NCBI GenBank assembly: GCA_903994365.1
Contig: CAJEXL010000011.1
Location: forward strand, 1-64,000
Origin: an uncultured Chlorobiaceae bacterium
GTDB taxonomy: Bacteria > Bacteroidota > Chlorobiia > Chlorobiales > Chlorobiaceae
DNA length: 64,000 bases
Reading direction: 5' to 3'
Shown: piece by piece, positions 52,167-62,500 of the stretch
How the letters are laid out: each line of letters begins with the position of its first letter
Numbering within the stretch: position 1 is the stretch's first letter
Notes under the pieces: generated by a model
Database searches by the model: none
What the model was told of the DNA's origin: nothing
What the model saw: the letters and a program-made list of their open reading frames with translations, nothing else
Program-made: the position numbers and the translations under genes

Positions 52167-55100
52167 TCAGGGCTGCTGGCCACAACAGTTTTTATATTTT
52201 TTTCCGCTTCCACAAGAGCAGAGGTCATTGCGTCCAGGTTTTTTATCTGCGATAATCGGCTGCTGCACGCACTCTTCACTCTCACTGTTCTCTTCATCCT
52301 CGACGATACTGTAAACGCTTCCGATTGGTGCATGCTGGGCAACCAGACGCTCCTGCCGGACAGCCGCTTTTCGCTGCCGCTCTTCCATCTCATGAGCCTC
52401 TTCGGGATCGACGGGAAAAAGCTTGAAGGCAAGCGAGAGCGTTTCGAGCTCTATGTCGCGCAGAAGATCGATAAAGAGGCGGAATGCCTCCTGCTTGTAC
52501 TCAAGCAGAGGATCTTTCTGCCCATAAGCGCGCAGGTTGATCCCTTCACGGAGTGAGTCGATTTCGCGAAGGTGTTCTCTCCAGCGAAGGTCGATAACGC
52601 TTAAAACTGCATATTTTTCAATCTGTCCCATGATCTCTTCCGGCACGGAAGCCTCTTTTCTGCGATAGAAGGCAAGGGCTGCGTCGTAGAGTTTCTCGGC
52701 GGTTACGTCAATACCCTCCTTCTCAAAGGTGTTTCGATCGGGCTTGAACTCAATGGAGAGCTCGCGCATCAACTGCTCTTCAATTCCGTCAACATCAAAA
52801 TCTTTATGGTATTTTTTGATAACGGTATCGCTGTAATCTTTCAGAAGGTCGAGAATATCGCTGGTCAGTCGCTCCTTGATGAGGCCATTTTTGCGGCGTG
52901 AATAGATGACCTCGCGTTGCTGGTTCAGCACATCGTCATATTCGAGGAGCCGCTTGCGGATTGAAAAGTTCTGCTCCTCAACTTTTTTCTGTGCCCGTTC
53001 GATTGATTTGGTGATCATGGAGTGCTCAATCACATCGCCCTCTTCATGGCCGAGGCGGTCCATCACCGAGATGACGCGATCGGAACCGAAGAGCCGCATC
53101 AGCTCATCTTCGAGAGAGACAAAAAAGACCGATTCGCCGGGGTCACCCTGTCGACCTGCGCGTCCGCGAAGCTGTCGGTCAATACGGCGCGACTCGTGGC
53201 GTTCGGAACCAAGGATAAAGAGCCCCCCCAGTTCGCGGACACCTGCTCCAAGCTTGATGTCGGTTCCGCGTCCCGCCATGTTTGTGGCAATGGTTACAGC
53301 CCCTTTCTGGCCTGCTTCAGCCACAATTTCCGCTTCACGATCGTTCTGTTTGGCGTTGAGCACATTGTGGACAATTTTTCTTGCCCGAAGCATTCTCGAC
53401 AGAGTCTCCGAGACCTCGACGCTTGTTGTGCCGACAAGCACCGGTTGCCCTTTTTTCTGCAACTCCTCAACCTTCAGAGCAACGGCATTGTACTTTTCAC
53501 GTCTGGTCTTGTAGACAAGATCTTCCTTGTCTTTGCGCACAATACTGGCATTCGTGGGAATGACAACAACATCAAGTTTATAGATTTCATAAAACTCCGA
53601 TGCCTCAGTTTCTGCAGTACCGGTCATGCCAGCGAGCTTTTTATAGAGGCGGAAAAAGTTCTGGATGGTGACCGTCGCCATGGTCTGCGTCTCGCCCTCA
53701 ATCTTCACATTTTCCTTTGCTTCGATAGCCTGGTGCAGACCGTCGCTGTAACGGCGTCCTGCAAGAATTCGTCCGGTAAATTCATCGACAATCATCACCT
53801 GACCGTTCTGCACCACATATTCGTCATCGCGCTCAAAAAGTGAGAAAGCTTTCAGAAGCTGACTGATATTGTGCAGTCGCTCTGAACGGTCGGCAAAGAG
53901 GCGGTAGATGGCATCTTTTTTCTGAACCTTGTCGGTTACCTCAACCGACGTGTCACTTTCAATAATGGCCACTTCTGAGCCTACATCAGGGAGCATAAAG
54001 ATATCACTGTCCTGATGGCTGAGTTTGCTGAGAAATTCACGACCCTTGTCGGTCAGGTCAATGGTGCCACCCCTCTCGTCGACGGCATAATAGAGCGCAT
54101 CGTCAACCTCGTGCATTTGGCTTGAATTGTCTTTCAGGTACTCGTTTTCAGTACTTTGTACCAGTTTTGCCACCCCCTGCTGGGAGAGCATTTTTATATA
54201 GCGAGTGTTCTTGGGTTGCCCTCGTTTGACGCGAAGCAGGGCAAGGCCTGCTGCTGCATCAGCGGGGTTGGTTTTCATCAGCTTTTCAGCCTCAGTGAGA
54301 TATGATGCAACAAGATGCTGCTGGGCTCGTACCAACTGTTCAATCCATGGTTTGATCTCCTGGAATTTGCTGTTGTCGGCATTGGGTACCGGGCCTGAAA
54401 TAATAAGTGGAGTTCTCGCCTCATCAATCAGAACGCTGTCCACCTCATCAACGATGGCGTAATAGAAATTACGTTGCACCATCTCCTCAGGGGTATTGGC
54501 CATATTGTCGCGCAGGTAATCGAAGCCAAGTTCGTTATTTGTGCCATAGGTGATATCGCACTGGTACTGCTCGCGACGCTCCTCCGGCCTCATGGTAGTG
54601 AGGATAACGCCTACCGAGAAATTGTGAAATTCAAAGACGGGGCTCATCCACTCCTTGTCTCTCTGTGCAAGGTAGTCATTAACGGTGACGACGTGCACTC
54701 CTCTGCCGGTCAGTGAATTGAGAAACACTGGCAGGGTCGAGACGAGTGTTTTGCCTTCACCAGTGGCCATCTCTGAAATTTTTCCTGAATGGAGCACCAT
54801 GCCGCCGATAAGCTGAACGTCGTAAGGCACCATGTTCCACACCATCTCTCTTCCCATCACCTGGTAGGTGTGTCCTTTAAGACGGAGGCATGTCTCTTTG
54901 ACCAGTGCGAATGTTTCGGGAAGAAGCTCATCCAGTATATCCGAGGTGGCTTTTTCATACTCTTCAGCCAGAGTGTCAAGGCGGGCGTTTATAGTTTCAA
55001 CCTCTTCAAGATTGATATCAGGATTATCAAGTTTGAGCGAGAGAGTTTTTTTCTCTTGCTCCAGAGGTTCCAGCACATTGCGGACTTTTTGTTTCAACTC

Positions 55101-55241
55101 CTGCCCCTTTTCTCTCAACTGATCGTTGCTGAGCGATGACAAGGCCCTCTGCAACTCGTTGATACGCTCTATAACCGGCTGGATTTTCTTGATATCCTTG
55201 TCGTGTTTTGAACCGAAGATCTTCTCAAAAATTTTCAACAT
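52167..55241 (-). CDS. secA: preprotein translocase ATPase SecA
   Basis: The 1024-residue motor of the Sec pathway. Nucleotide-binding domain 1 has [16 protein letters not shown] (Walker A) and [20 protein letters not shown] (DEVD box). NBD2 has [13 protein letters not shown] and [20 protein letters not shown]. Between them a preprotein cross-linking region is enlarged by a lysine-rich insert near residues 310-360 ([20 protein letters not shown]), which is seen in Bacteroidota/Chlorobiota-type SecA. The C-terminus ends in the zinc-binding SEC-C tail ([13 protein letters not shown]) that contacts SecB and ribosomes. Complete and essential. Confidence 0.98.
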   Translation of the reverse strand: MLKIFEKIFGSKHDKDIKKIQPVIERINELQRALSSLSNDQLREKGQELKQKVRNVLEPLEQEKKTLSLKLDNPDINLEEVETINARLDTLAEEYEKATSDILDELLPETFALVKETCLRLKGHTYQVMGREMVWNMVPYDVQLIGGMVLHSGKISEMATGEGKTLVSTLPVFLNSLTGRGVHVVTVNDYLAQRDKEWMSPVFEFHNFSVGVILTTMRPEERREQYQCDITYGTNNELGFDYLRDNMANTPEEMVQRNFYYAIVDEVDSVLIDEARTPLIISGPVPNADNSKFQEIKPWIEQLVRAQQHLVASYLTEAEKLMKTNPADAAAGLALLRVKRGQPKNTRYIKMLSQQGVAKLVQSTENEYLKDNSSQMHEVDDALYYAVDERGGTIDLTDKGREFLSKLSHQDSDIFMLPDVGSEVAIIESDTSVEVTDKVQKKDAIYRLFADRSERLHNISQLLKAFSLFERDDEYVVQNGQVMIVDEFTGRILAGRRYSDGLHQAIEAKENVKIEGETQTMATVTIQNFFRLYKKLAGMTGTAETEASEFYEIYKLDVVVIPTNASIVRKDKEDLVYKTRREKYNAVALKVEELQKKGQPVLVGTTSVEVSETLSRMLRARKIVHNVLNAKQNDREAEIVAEAGQKGAVTIATNMAGRGTDIKLGAGVRELGGLFILGSERHESRRIDRQLRGRAGRQGDPGESVFFVSLEDELMRLFGSDRVISVMDRLGHEEGDVIEHSMITKSIERAQKKVEEQNFSIRKRLLEYDDVLNQQREVIYSRRKNGLIKERLTSDILDLLKDYSDTVIKKYHKDFDVDGIEEQLMRELSIEFKPDRNTFEKEGIDVTAEKLYDAALAFYRRKEASVPEEIMGQIEKYAVLSVIDLRWREHLREIDSLREGINLRAYGQKDPLLEYKQEAFRLFIDLLRDIELETLSLAFKLFPVDPEEAHEMEERQRKAAVRQERLVAQHAPIGSVYSIVEDEENSESEECVQQPIIADKKPGRNDLCSCGSGKKYKNCCGQQP

Positions 55242-55435
55242 AGGGGAGTGTTCGCTCTAAAATTTCATTTTTTTGGACAAAAGCTGCGCTTTGTTGTTCG
55301 CACTTCTCGCTCTCTCCAATCGCCTCCCAAGGTATTGAATTAGATATTGAGAAAAAAGCGGTAAACAGTGAAAAAAAGAGAGGAGCGAGGAGTGCGCAAC
55401 CTCTCTCAGGTGATTGAAGCCCTGGCTTTGGCCGC

Positions 55436-56323
55436 TCAATGAGTTTTTTTGGCAAGCCCAGCAAAAAAATCTTTCAGATGTCTTGTGCCATAAGCAGGGG
55501 CCAGATGGTCGAATTTGAGCGCTTCAATGGCAAACGAGAAGAGGTCGGCCAGATTCCGGTTAAACAGGCCTGTGACCATAAGTCCACCTTCGGCCAGCCA
55601 GTAGGGGAGTGGCGTTATCCAGGGTGTTTTACCGCAGGCATTGAAGGCCATCTCCATAGTCTCTCTGAAGCTGTAAATGTCTGGCCCTCCGACAGGAATT
55701 TCCCTGCATTCGCCATCGATGGCATCCACACAGACCTTTGCCAGATCGGCGCCATGAATCGGATTGATTTTTTTCTCTCCTTCACCGATCATGAAGATAT
55801 GGCCACTCTGAGCCATTGAGAAAAATCGTCCCATGTCAGAAAAGTAACCATTTGGTCGAATGACTGACCATGAGAGGCCCGATTGTTTCAGATCGGCAAC
55901 GAAACGCTCATGTGCCTTGATTGACGGAATCTCCGGCATTTTGTCCTGATTGAAGACGGAGACATAGATAAATCGTGACACTTTTTCGCTGATCGCCTGA
56001 TCAAGAATTCGTTTGTTGCCCAGATAATCGACATCATCGCTGGTGTGTTTGGGATGGGGAGCTGTCAGTCCGAGTGCTGAAAAGACAATCTCCACCCCTT
56101 TGCATATTCCCTTGATGCTTTCGGGATTGGTGACATCACCAATGACTATTTCATCAATCATATCATAAACGGCAGGCTCTCCATGTGCTCCAGTGGTTTT
56201 GATTTTTTCGGGATCACGCACAAGCGCGCGTACCTGATAGCCCCTCTCTTTGAACTCTTTGACGGCATATCTGCCGAGATACCCTGATGCACCGGCAACC
56301 AGTACTGTTTTTATTGCGGTCAT
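55436..56323 (-). CDS. NAD(P)-binding atypical SDR (NmrA-like)
   Basis: A 295-residue protein with a Rossmann start TVLVAGASGYLGRYAVKEFK and the atypical SDR features ALVRDPEKIK, IVIGDVTNPESIKGICKG and VFSALGLTAP. Substrate is unknown; relatives include NmrA-like regulators, complex I assembly-type and cyanobacterial Ycf39-type proteins. I use the ATG at 56323, where the conserved fold begins; the upstream ATG at 56374 adds 17 unconserved residues. About 190 bases without a gene separate its end from the start of secA. Confidence 0.85.
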   Translation of the reverse strand: MTAIKTVLVAGASGYLGRYAVKEFKERGYQVRALVRDPEKIKTTGAHGEPAVYDMIDEIVIGDVTNPESIKGICKGVEIVFSALGLTAPHPKHTSDDVDYLGNKRILDQAISEKVSRFIYVSVFNQDKMPEIPSIKAHERFVADLKQSGLSWSVIRPNGYFSDMGRFFSMAQSGHIFMIGEGEKKINPIHGADLAKVCVDAIDGECREIPVGGPDIYSFRETMEMAFNACGKTPWITPLPYWLAEGGLMVTGLFNRNLADLFSFAIEALKFDHLAPAYGTRHLKDFFAGLAKKTH

Positions 56324-56519
56324 AAATTCTCCTTGTTGGCTGTTATTTCTGGTGAAAAGGTCAGGAAGCGCCAAGCTTGTGGCGGATGAGGAATTTGAAT
56401 TTTTTTTGATGGATTATACTATATTTATTTTTACGTCTTTTTTATTCTTTTTTTTGGGAAGAGAGAGAGTCATAGCTATGGCGATATCCTGCAGAGATGT
56501 TTCACTCCCGGCAAAGAGC

Positions 56520-59411
56520 ATGAATGGTATGCACCACATCATCAAGGTACTTTTGCTTGCTCTTTTTTTCTGGCCTGCAGGCGTTGCAACGCTCTCTGCA
56601 CAAGATTATGGCGTGCAGTCGTTGAGTGCACCGGTTGGGGTTCCGGAGAGCCTGACCTTTTATATTGATGGTCTTGGTGAATTTCAGGTGAATTGGCTTG
56701 ATTATATTCCTGTTGTGGCGTTAGTTGTCGCTCTGTCGGCCTTTATCTTCAATCTTTATCAACGAAGGAAAAGACTTTCTGATATAAGGTCTGCAGAGAT
56801 GGTGAAGAAGCATGCTGACGCTGAGCATGCCGACGAGAAAAAATCTGAACAGCATAAAACCGATGATGAACGCTATCGTGAAAGACTGAAAGAGGAGCTT
56901 CACAAAAATACAATTTTCGGGATGCCGGGTATTGATGGCGACAAAGAGGCGGTTGATCTTCCCGATACCTTTGTTCCGCTCGATATTTCTGTTAATGAGG
57001 TGAAGAGGCCACAGCGTAGTCAGACAGGAACTGTTGTTGAGGGTGGTTCAGAATCCCATATTTCGGATGTTACTCCTGAAGATGCTCTGGAGTATGCTGT
57101 TCCAAAATCGAGAATGCTGCTCATTATTGGAGAGCCGGGGTCAGGGAAAACAACCATCCTCAAACATTTTGCCTTGAGCAGCCATATCAAGTTGCCAGGT
57201 TTTACCTTTCCTGTACCAATGCTCTATATGCCATTGAGCAAAATGGTTACTCCGGGGGAGGAGCTGAAATCTCTGCCTGAAAAATTATCGCACTGCTTTG
57301 AACCTCATTTGAAGATTGCAGAAACTTTTTTTGAGGAGCGTCTGCACAAGCACAGGTCGCTCGTGTTGCTCGATGGGCTCGATGAAATAAGTGACAGGGA
57401 GCAGCGGGTAAAAGTTTGCCGCTGGATTTCTGAAGCCGCTAAAACATGGAGCAAGGCTTTTTTTGTTGTGACCACTCGCGACAAAGGGTATGGCGAAAAT
57501 GAGCAACTCGCGCTGAAGATCAATAAACAGGTCGCCTACGTCAAGCGTTTTACCATTGCGCAACAGAGTAGTTTTCTCCAGAAGTGGTTTCGTGCCGCTT
57601 TTTTGCGCGATCTTTCCCGCGACCAGGGAGTGGATAACCAGAGCAGCAAATCGCAAACAGAGCAAGAGGCCGCCAGAAGTGCGACTGCGCTTGAGAGCTA
57701 TCTTTCGCTTCCGGAGAACAAGGGGCTGCGTGACGATCTTGCCGGAATACCTCTTCTTTTGCAGCTCATGGCCATCCTCTGGAAGCAAAGCAAGGCTATT
57801 CCCGAGAGTCGTGAGGCGCTGTATCGGGTGGCACTGGATTATCTGCTTTTTTATCGGGAAAACGAAAAAAATATTCCGCCGTTTTTACCGGCATCTGAGT
57901 CAAAAAAGCTGCTGGAGCCAGTCTCTCTCTGGATGCAGGATATGAATGAGGATGCAGCAGATACGGTAAAGTTTCATGCAAGGATGCAGCAGGAAGTTGA
58001 TCTGCTGGACTACAAATACCGCAGTAAATACAGTGCCGAAGAGATTTGTGATAATCTTGTCACTCGTGCCGGTGTGCTTGGCAGATCAGGTTCTGCCTAT
58101 GTTTTCAGCCACAAAACTTTTCGGGAGTATCTTGCCGGTTTGCGGCTTGTTAAATGTGTCACCTCTGAGCCTGATCGAATGAAAAAGCTGGTTGAGCAGG
58201 TTGGCGTCTCATGGTGGGATGAACCGCTGCTGTTTTTTGTGGCTCAAGTTGATCCGTTCTGGTTCAACGAGTTCATGAGAGCTTTTTTTGATTCACCGAA
58301 AAGCGAATCGCTTGATCAGTCTACTCTGAATTTTCTGCAAAAGTTGATACGCAAGGCTCCTCAAACCGTTGATACATTTTGTGAAAAGTTGCGTGATCCA
58401 GCCACCTCAAGGAATCGTCAGTACTCTCTTCTGGAGTGTCTGAAAACTGTGGGCAACCGTCAGGCAGTTGACGCGGCACAGATGTTCAGGCAACAGCATC
58501 CGGCCGCTGACAGGGAGTTGCTGAGAAAAGCTGATGAGGTGGTGCTCACCGATGAACAGAATGCATCTGTTGCTCTTGGTGGAGATCATGCCGTGGAACT
58601 GCTGGACGCGTTTGTCGACCCGGTGATCCCTGATGGAGAGCTGTTTTTCAGCAAGGTTGAGCAGGGAGCCCAATACATTCTTATCAGAAACAGGCGCTAT
58701 TTTATGATCGGCAAAAAAGATCTCTATGTCGCTAAATATCCGGTAAGCAACAAGCTTTACCGGAAGTTTGTCGCATATTTGCAAGTGATTGAAAATAAAC
58801 AAATTGATAGTATTGTCAGATCAAGACTACTTGAGTGTCTTGGAGAAATTTGGGGTGTTCAGTGGTATCTTGATGAGGAGCCGCAATTGTCGAAACGGTT
58901 TCAGTCGCGCTATAATGACGATCGTCGCTTCAAAGATGACGATCAACCTGTCGTTGGAGTGAGCTGGTATGACGCATCCGCCTATTGCCTGTGGCTCTCT
59001 CTGCTTGAAAGTAACGGGCAGAATCCTGATATTTATCGTTTGCCAACCGTCATGGAGTGGGAATATGCCGCTATCGGAAAAGAAAAACGAGAATATCCCT
59101 GGTCAAAGGAGAAGGGCTCACCAACCTCGAAACTCGCTAATTTTGGCAATAATGTTGGCACAACAACGCCAGTTGGCAGCTATCCTGAAGGAGCAACACC
59201 CGAAGGGTTATACGATATGGCGGGCAATGTGTGGGAGTGGACGGCAAACAAGTGTATTGGAAATGATTATACCTGTTTGTTGGCTGGTGGTTCGTGGAAC
59301 GTCGAAGCTGATGCGTTGCGAGTCTCTTCCCACATTGCTGTTCATCAGAGAAACTGGGACTACTGCACCGGTTTTCGAGTGATTCGCTCCAGTCACTCTT
59401 CACCTTCCTGA
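56520..59411 (+). CDS. membrane-anchored NACHT NTPase with C-terminal FGE/SUMF1-fold domain
   Basis: A 963-residue protein from the ATG at 56520; ATGs at 56478 and 56529 are alternatives. An N-terminal signal or first membrane helix (VLLLALFFWPAGVATLSAQ) is followed by a short outer loop and a second helix (YIPVVALVVALSAFIFNLYQ) near residue 65, so the rest should face the cytoplasm. After a charged coiled-coil, the NACHT NTPase has Walker A IGEPGSGKTTILKHFAL near residue 204 and Walker B SLVLLDGLDEISD near residue 281, then FSHKTFREYLAGLRL as the end of the NACHT helical region. Residues about 720-963 are a formylglycine-generating-enzyme fold: PVVGVSWYDASAYCLWL, LPTVMEWEYAA, YDMAGNVWEWTAN and LAGGSWNVEADALRV. 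Such proteins are NLR-like sensors; the FGE fold is likely a ligand-binding rather than an enzymatic module. Confidence 0.85.
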   Translation: MNGMHHIIKVLLLALFFWPAGVATLSAQDYGVQSLSAPVGVPESLTFYIDGLGEFQVNWLDYIPVVALVVALSAFIFNLYQRRKRLSDIRSAEMVKKHADAEHADEKKSEQHKTDDERYRERLKEELHKNTIFGMPGIDGDKEAVDLPDTFVPLDISVNEVKRPQRSQTGTVVEGGSESHISDVTPEDALEYAVPKSRMLLIIGEPGSGKTTILKHFALSSHIKLPGFTFPVPMLYMPLSKMVTPGEELKSLPEKLSHCFEPHLKIAETFFEERLHKHRSLVLLDGLDEISDREQRVKVCRWISEAAKTWSKAFFVVTTRDKGYGENEQLALKINKQVAYVKRFTIAQQSSFLQKWFRAAFLRDLSRDQGVDNQSSKSQTEQEAARSATALESYLSLPENKGLRDDLAGIPLLLQLMAILWKQSKAIPESREALYRVALDYLLFYRENEKNIPPFLPASESKKLLEPVSLWMQDMNEDAADTVKFHARMQQEVDLLDYKYRSKYSAEEICDNLVTRAGVLGRSGSAYVFSHKTFREYLAGLRLVKCVTSEPDRMKKLVEQVGVSWWDEPLLFFVAQVDPFWFNEFMRAFFDSPKSESLDQSTLNFLQKLIRKAPQTVDTFCEKLRDPATSRNRQYSLLECLKTVGNRQAVDAAQMFRQQHPAADRELLRKADEVVLTDEQNASVALGGDHAVELLDAFVDPVIPDGELFFSKVEQGAQYILIRNRRYFMIGKKDLYVAKYPVSNKLYRKFVAYLQVIENKQIDSIVRSRLLECLGEIWGVQWYLDEEPQLSKRFQSRYNDDRRFKDDDQPVVGVSWYDASAYCLWLSLLESNGQNPDIYRLPTVMEWEYAAIGKEKREYPWSKEKGSPTSKLANFGNNVGTTTPVGSYPEGATPEGLYDMAGNVWEWTANKCIGNDYTCLLAGGSWNVEADALRVSSHIAVHQRNWDYCTGFRVIRSSHSSPS
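59377..59398. repeat. short inverted repeat at the end of the FGE-fold coding region
   Basis: GAGTGA at 59377-59382 and TCACTC at 59393-59398 form a 6-base stem with a 10-base loop, just after the last conserved codons (GFRVI) of the NACHT-FGE gene. In diversity-generating retroelements a hairpin follows the variable region at this place, but the loop here is longer than the usual four bases. It may also be chance or a weak terminator. Confidence 0.4.
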
Positions 59412-59577
59412 ACATCCCTCATTCTCTCTTCTTGAACTCCGAATAAAAGATCGGGGTAATGAACTTCAGCCGTTACTTGTTTCTTTCGCTCATCCTTGTC
59501 GCCTCGCTGAGGTATTGGCGTAATTATTTATTTTGAAACTAATTAGGATAGAATTTGGTTTAGAGTTAAATAATTCT

Positions 59578-62500
59578 ATGAACAGCTCGAAATTCTGCAC
59601 ACCTCACCTATCACTCCTATCCATGCCTTATCGTTCAGTATCCTCCAGAGAGGAGATCGTTTTTATACTTGGCAACCTTCCTGACATACAACAGTTGGTG
59701 GCTGGCGTCAATCCCGGCACAGAGGTGTATATCCTTGATCCTCAGCAGAATGGCTTGGCGCAGATTGCCGATATTCTTGCGGGGCGCAACGGCATTGATG
59801 CCATCCATCTGCTGAGCCACGGCGGTGCAGGGGAGTTGCAGCTTGGGACGGCGACACTCAATAGTGGGACGGTGAACGACTATGCGGGAGTGTTGGGGCA
59901 GATCAGTGCGGCGCTGTCGCCCACCGGGGATTTGCTGCTGTATGGCTGTAATGTGGCGGCGGGGAGTGAGGGACCGTTGCTGGTTGATACGCTGTCGCGT
60001 CTGACGCTGGCGGATGTGGCGGCGTCGGATGATTTGACGGGCTCGGTGGCGTTGGGTGGCGACTGGGTGCTGGAGTATCAGACGGGGGTGATTGAGAGTG
60101 CGTTGCCGTTTGCGGATGGGGTGCTGGCGGGGTATGGGGGGGTGATGAACAATGCTGCTCCGACGGCTATCACGCTATCGGCGAATACGATAGCTGAAAA
60201 TGTAACGGTTGGCGGCGGTGTTGAGATCGGGACGTTGACGGTTATTGATCCAGATACTACTGGTAACAACAACGTTTTGACGCTGGAAGGTGCTGATGTT
60301 GCAAGCTTCAGTATTTCAGGCGACATGTTGATGTTTACTGGTACGAGCCCGGATTTCGAGACGAATGTGAGCTACAACGTAATGGTGAAGAGCACTGATG
60401 GTGCGTTGATCTACAGCCAAGCGTTTACGGTAAACGTAACAGATATTAACGACAACATCCCATCAATTACGAGCGTTGTGACGGGTAGTGTTGCTGAGAA
60501 TGATCCGATAAGCACGGTGATCTACACGGCACACGCAACGGACGCAGATGGGACTGCACCCAACAATACGGTAAGCTACAGCCTGAAGGGAGATGGTTCT
60601 ACAGATGATGCTGAGTTACTTAACATCAACTCGGTAACAGGTGCAGTAACGCTAAAGGCATCGGCAGATTACGAGTCGAGTCAGAAAAGTTATATGTTCA
60701 CCATTGTTGCGACCGACAATGGTACTCCGTCGTTAAGCAGCGAGCAGCCGGTGACGGTGTCAGTGACGAATGTCAACGAAGTGCCCACCTTTGCGCTTGC
60801 GGATTCACCACTTCACTACACGGAGAGATATGCTGCCGTTCAGATTGATGCTGCTGCTGTGCTTAACGATGTAGATGGCAATGCTGATTGGAGTGGTGGT
60901 AAGTTAGAGGTTCAGATTACCAGCGGTAGTGTTGCCTCCGATACTATTGGTATTTCTGATTTTGATGGCGATGGTACAACTATTACGGTCAGTGGCACTG
61001 ACATTCTGGCGAATGGTACCGATGTGGGTGATCTCTCTGCCAGTTTTGGAATGGTAACTGGTGGCACTACGCTGACGATTACGTTTGATAATGATGCTAC
61101 CAACGCGATTGTGCAGGAAGTGGTGCAGTCGTTGCGTTACTCGAATTATGGCAATGATCATAGCAATACCCCACGTTTAGTAACCATTACGGCGACGGAT
61201 AAGGTTGGTAGTTCAGCAAGTGATACCCGCACGATTACGGTAACGCCGGCACTCTACACCCCGACACTCTTTACACCCGAAGATACCGACGTACTCGTGA
61301 GTGGTGTTTTCCTCTCCTATGCCGCAAATTTAGAAAGTGTAACGTTGCGTATTGCCACTACTGACGGTACAGCCCGTATTGGTACGCCTGGCAGTACCAG
61401 CATCAGCGGTACGAATGGTTCGGCAGATTTTACCATTTCAGGTACACTCGTGGCTGTCAACAGCGCATTGGCGACGCTCTATTATACGCCGACGCCTAAC
61501 CAGAATAGTAGTTCGGGGTTCTTTTTTAGTCCTCGAATTGAGCTGACGGCTGATGGTGCAACGGAGCCAGGCTTTATTGTCCAGAATTTGGCAGTTACTG
61601 CGGTGAACGATGCACCTTATTTGGGTTCAAAAACCAACCTGACGGTGGCTGAAGGTGGTAACAGTGCATTTTCGCTTGCACAGCTTGCCACCAGCTCATT
61701 TTCGCTTGATGTTGATATTTCTACAGGGCAGCAGGTGTTGGTGCAGCAGATGATGAAGATTACGTTATTGCCGACCATGGGAACTCTGACGTACAAAGAT
61801 GGCGTGGTAGATGTTGACTCTGTAATACCGGTGAGTGATCTCGTTAACCTGAAATATACCCATAGTGGTGCCGATGTCTCCAGCACGACTACTGATAGCT
61901 TTGGTGTCGCCGTCAGTGATGGTGGTGGAGCAACAACCTCGGGCACTCTTTCTATTGATATTACGCCCGTCAATGTGGCGCCATCTCTTGGCGGTTCGCC
62001 ATCAATCGTTGAAGGGCAGGTGAAGGTTGTTGCACCGGCGATCAATCTCGGAGATAGCTTTGATACGCTTTCCAATTCAACCATTGTTATCAGCAATGTG
62101 AGTAATGGTGTGCAGGGCACGTTTTTTCTTGATGCGGATGATGATAATGTGCTGGACTCGGGCGAAGCGCTTTCTACGTCTGGCAGCACCACGCTTGATG
62201 CGACCCAACGTGTCAGCTTGAGCACTCAGCTCAAGTTCTTGCAGGATGGTACAGAACCTAATGCGTCAGGGGTAACCTCTCTGAAGTACACCATTACCGT
62301 AACCGATGCAGGTGGCGGCACGGGTACGCCGTCAAACGCTGTGTCGAAAACTATCACGTTGGCGGTGGTGCCGAATAATGATCAGCCAGTTGTTGTGCAC
62401 ATCACGCCTCCCGTATCGGTTGCTGAGCGATCAGAAACCCCGATTACTACAGTAATGCTGCAGGTGACCGATTATGATTTGAATCCTGCGAATCCTAATG

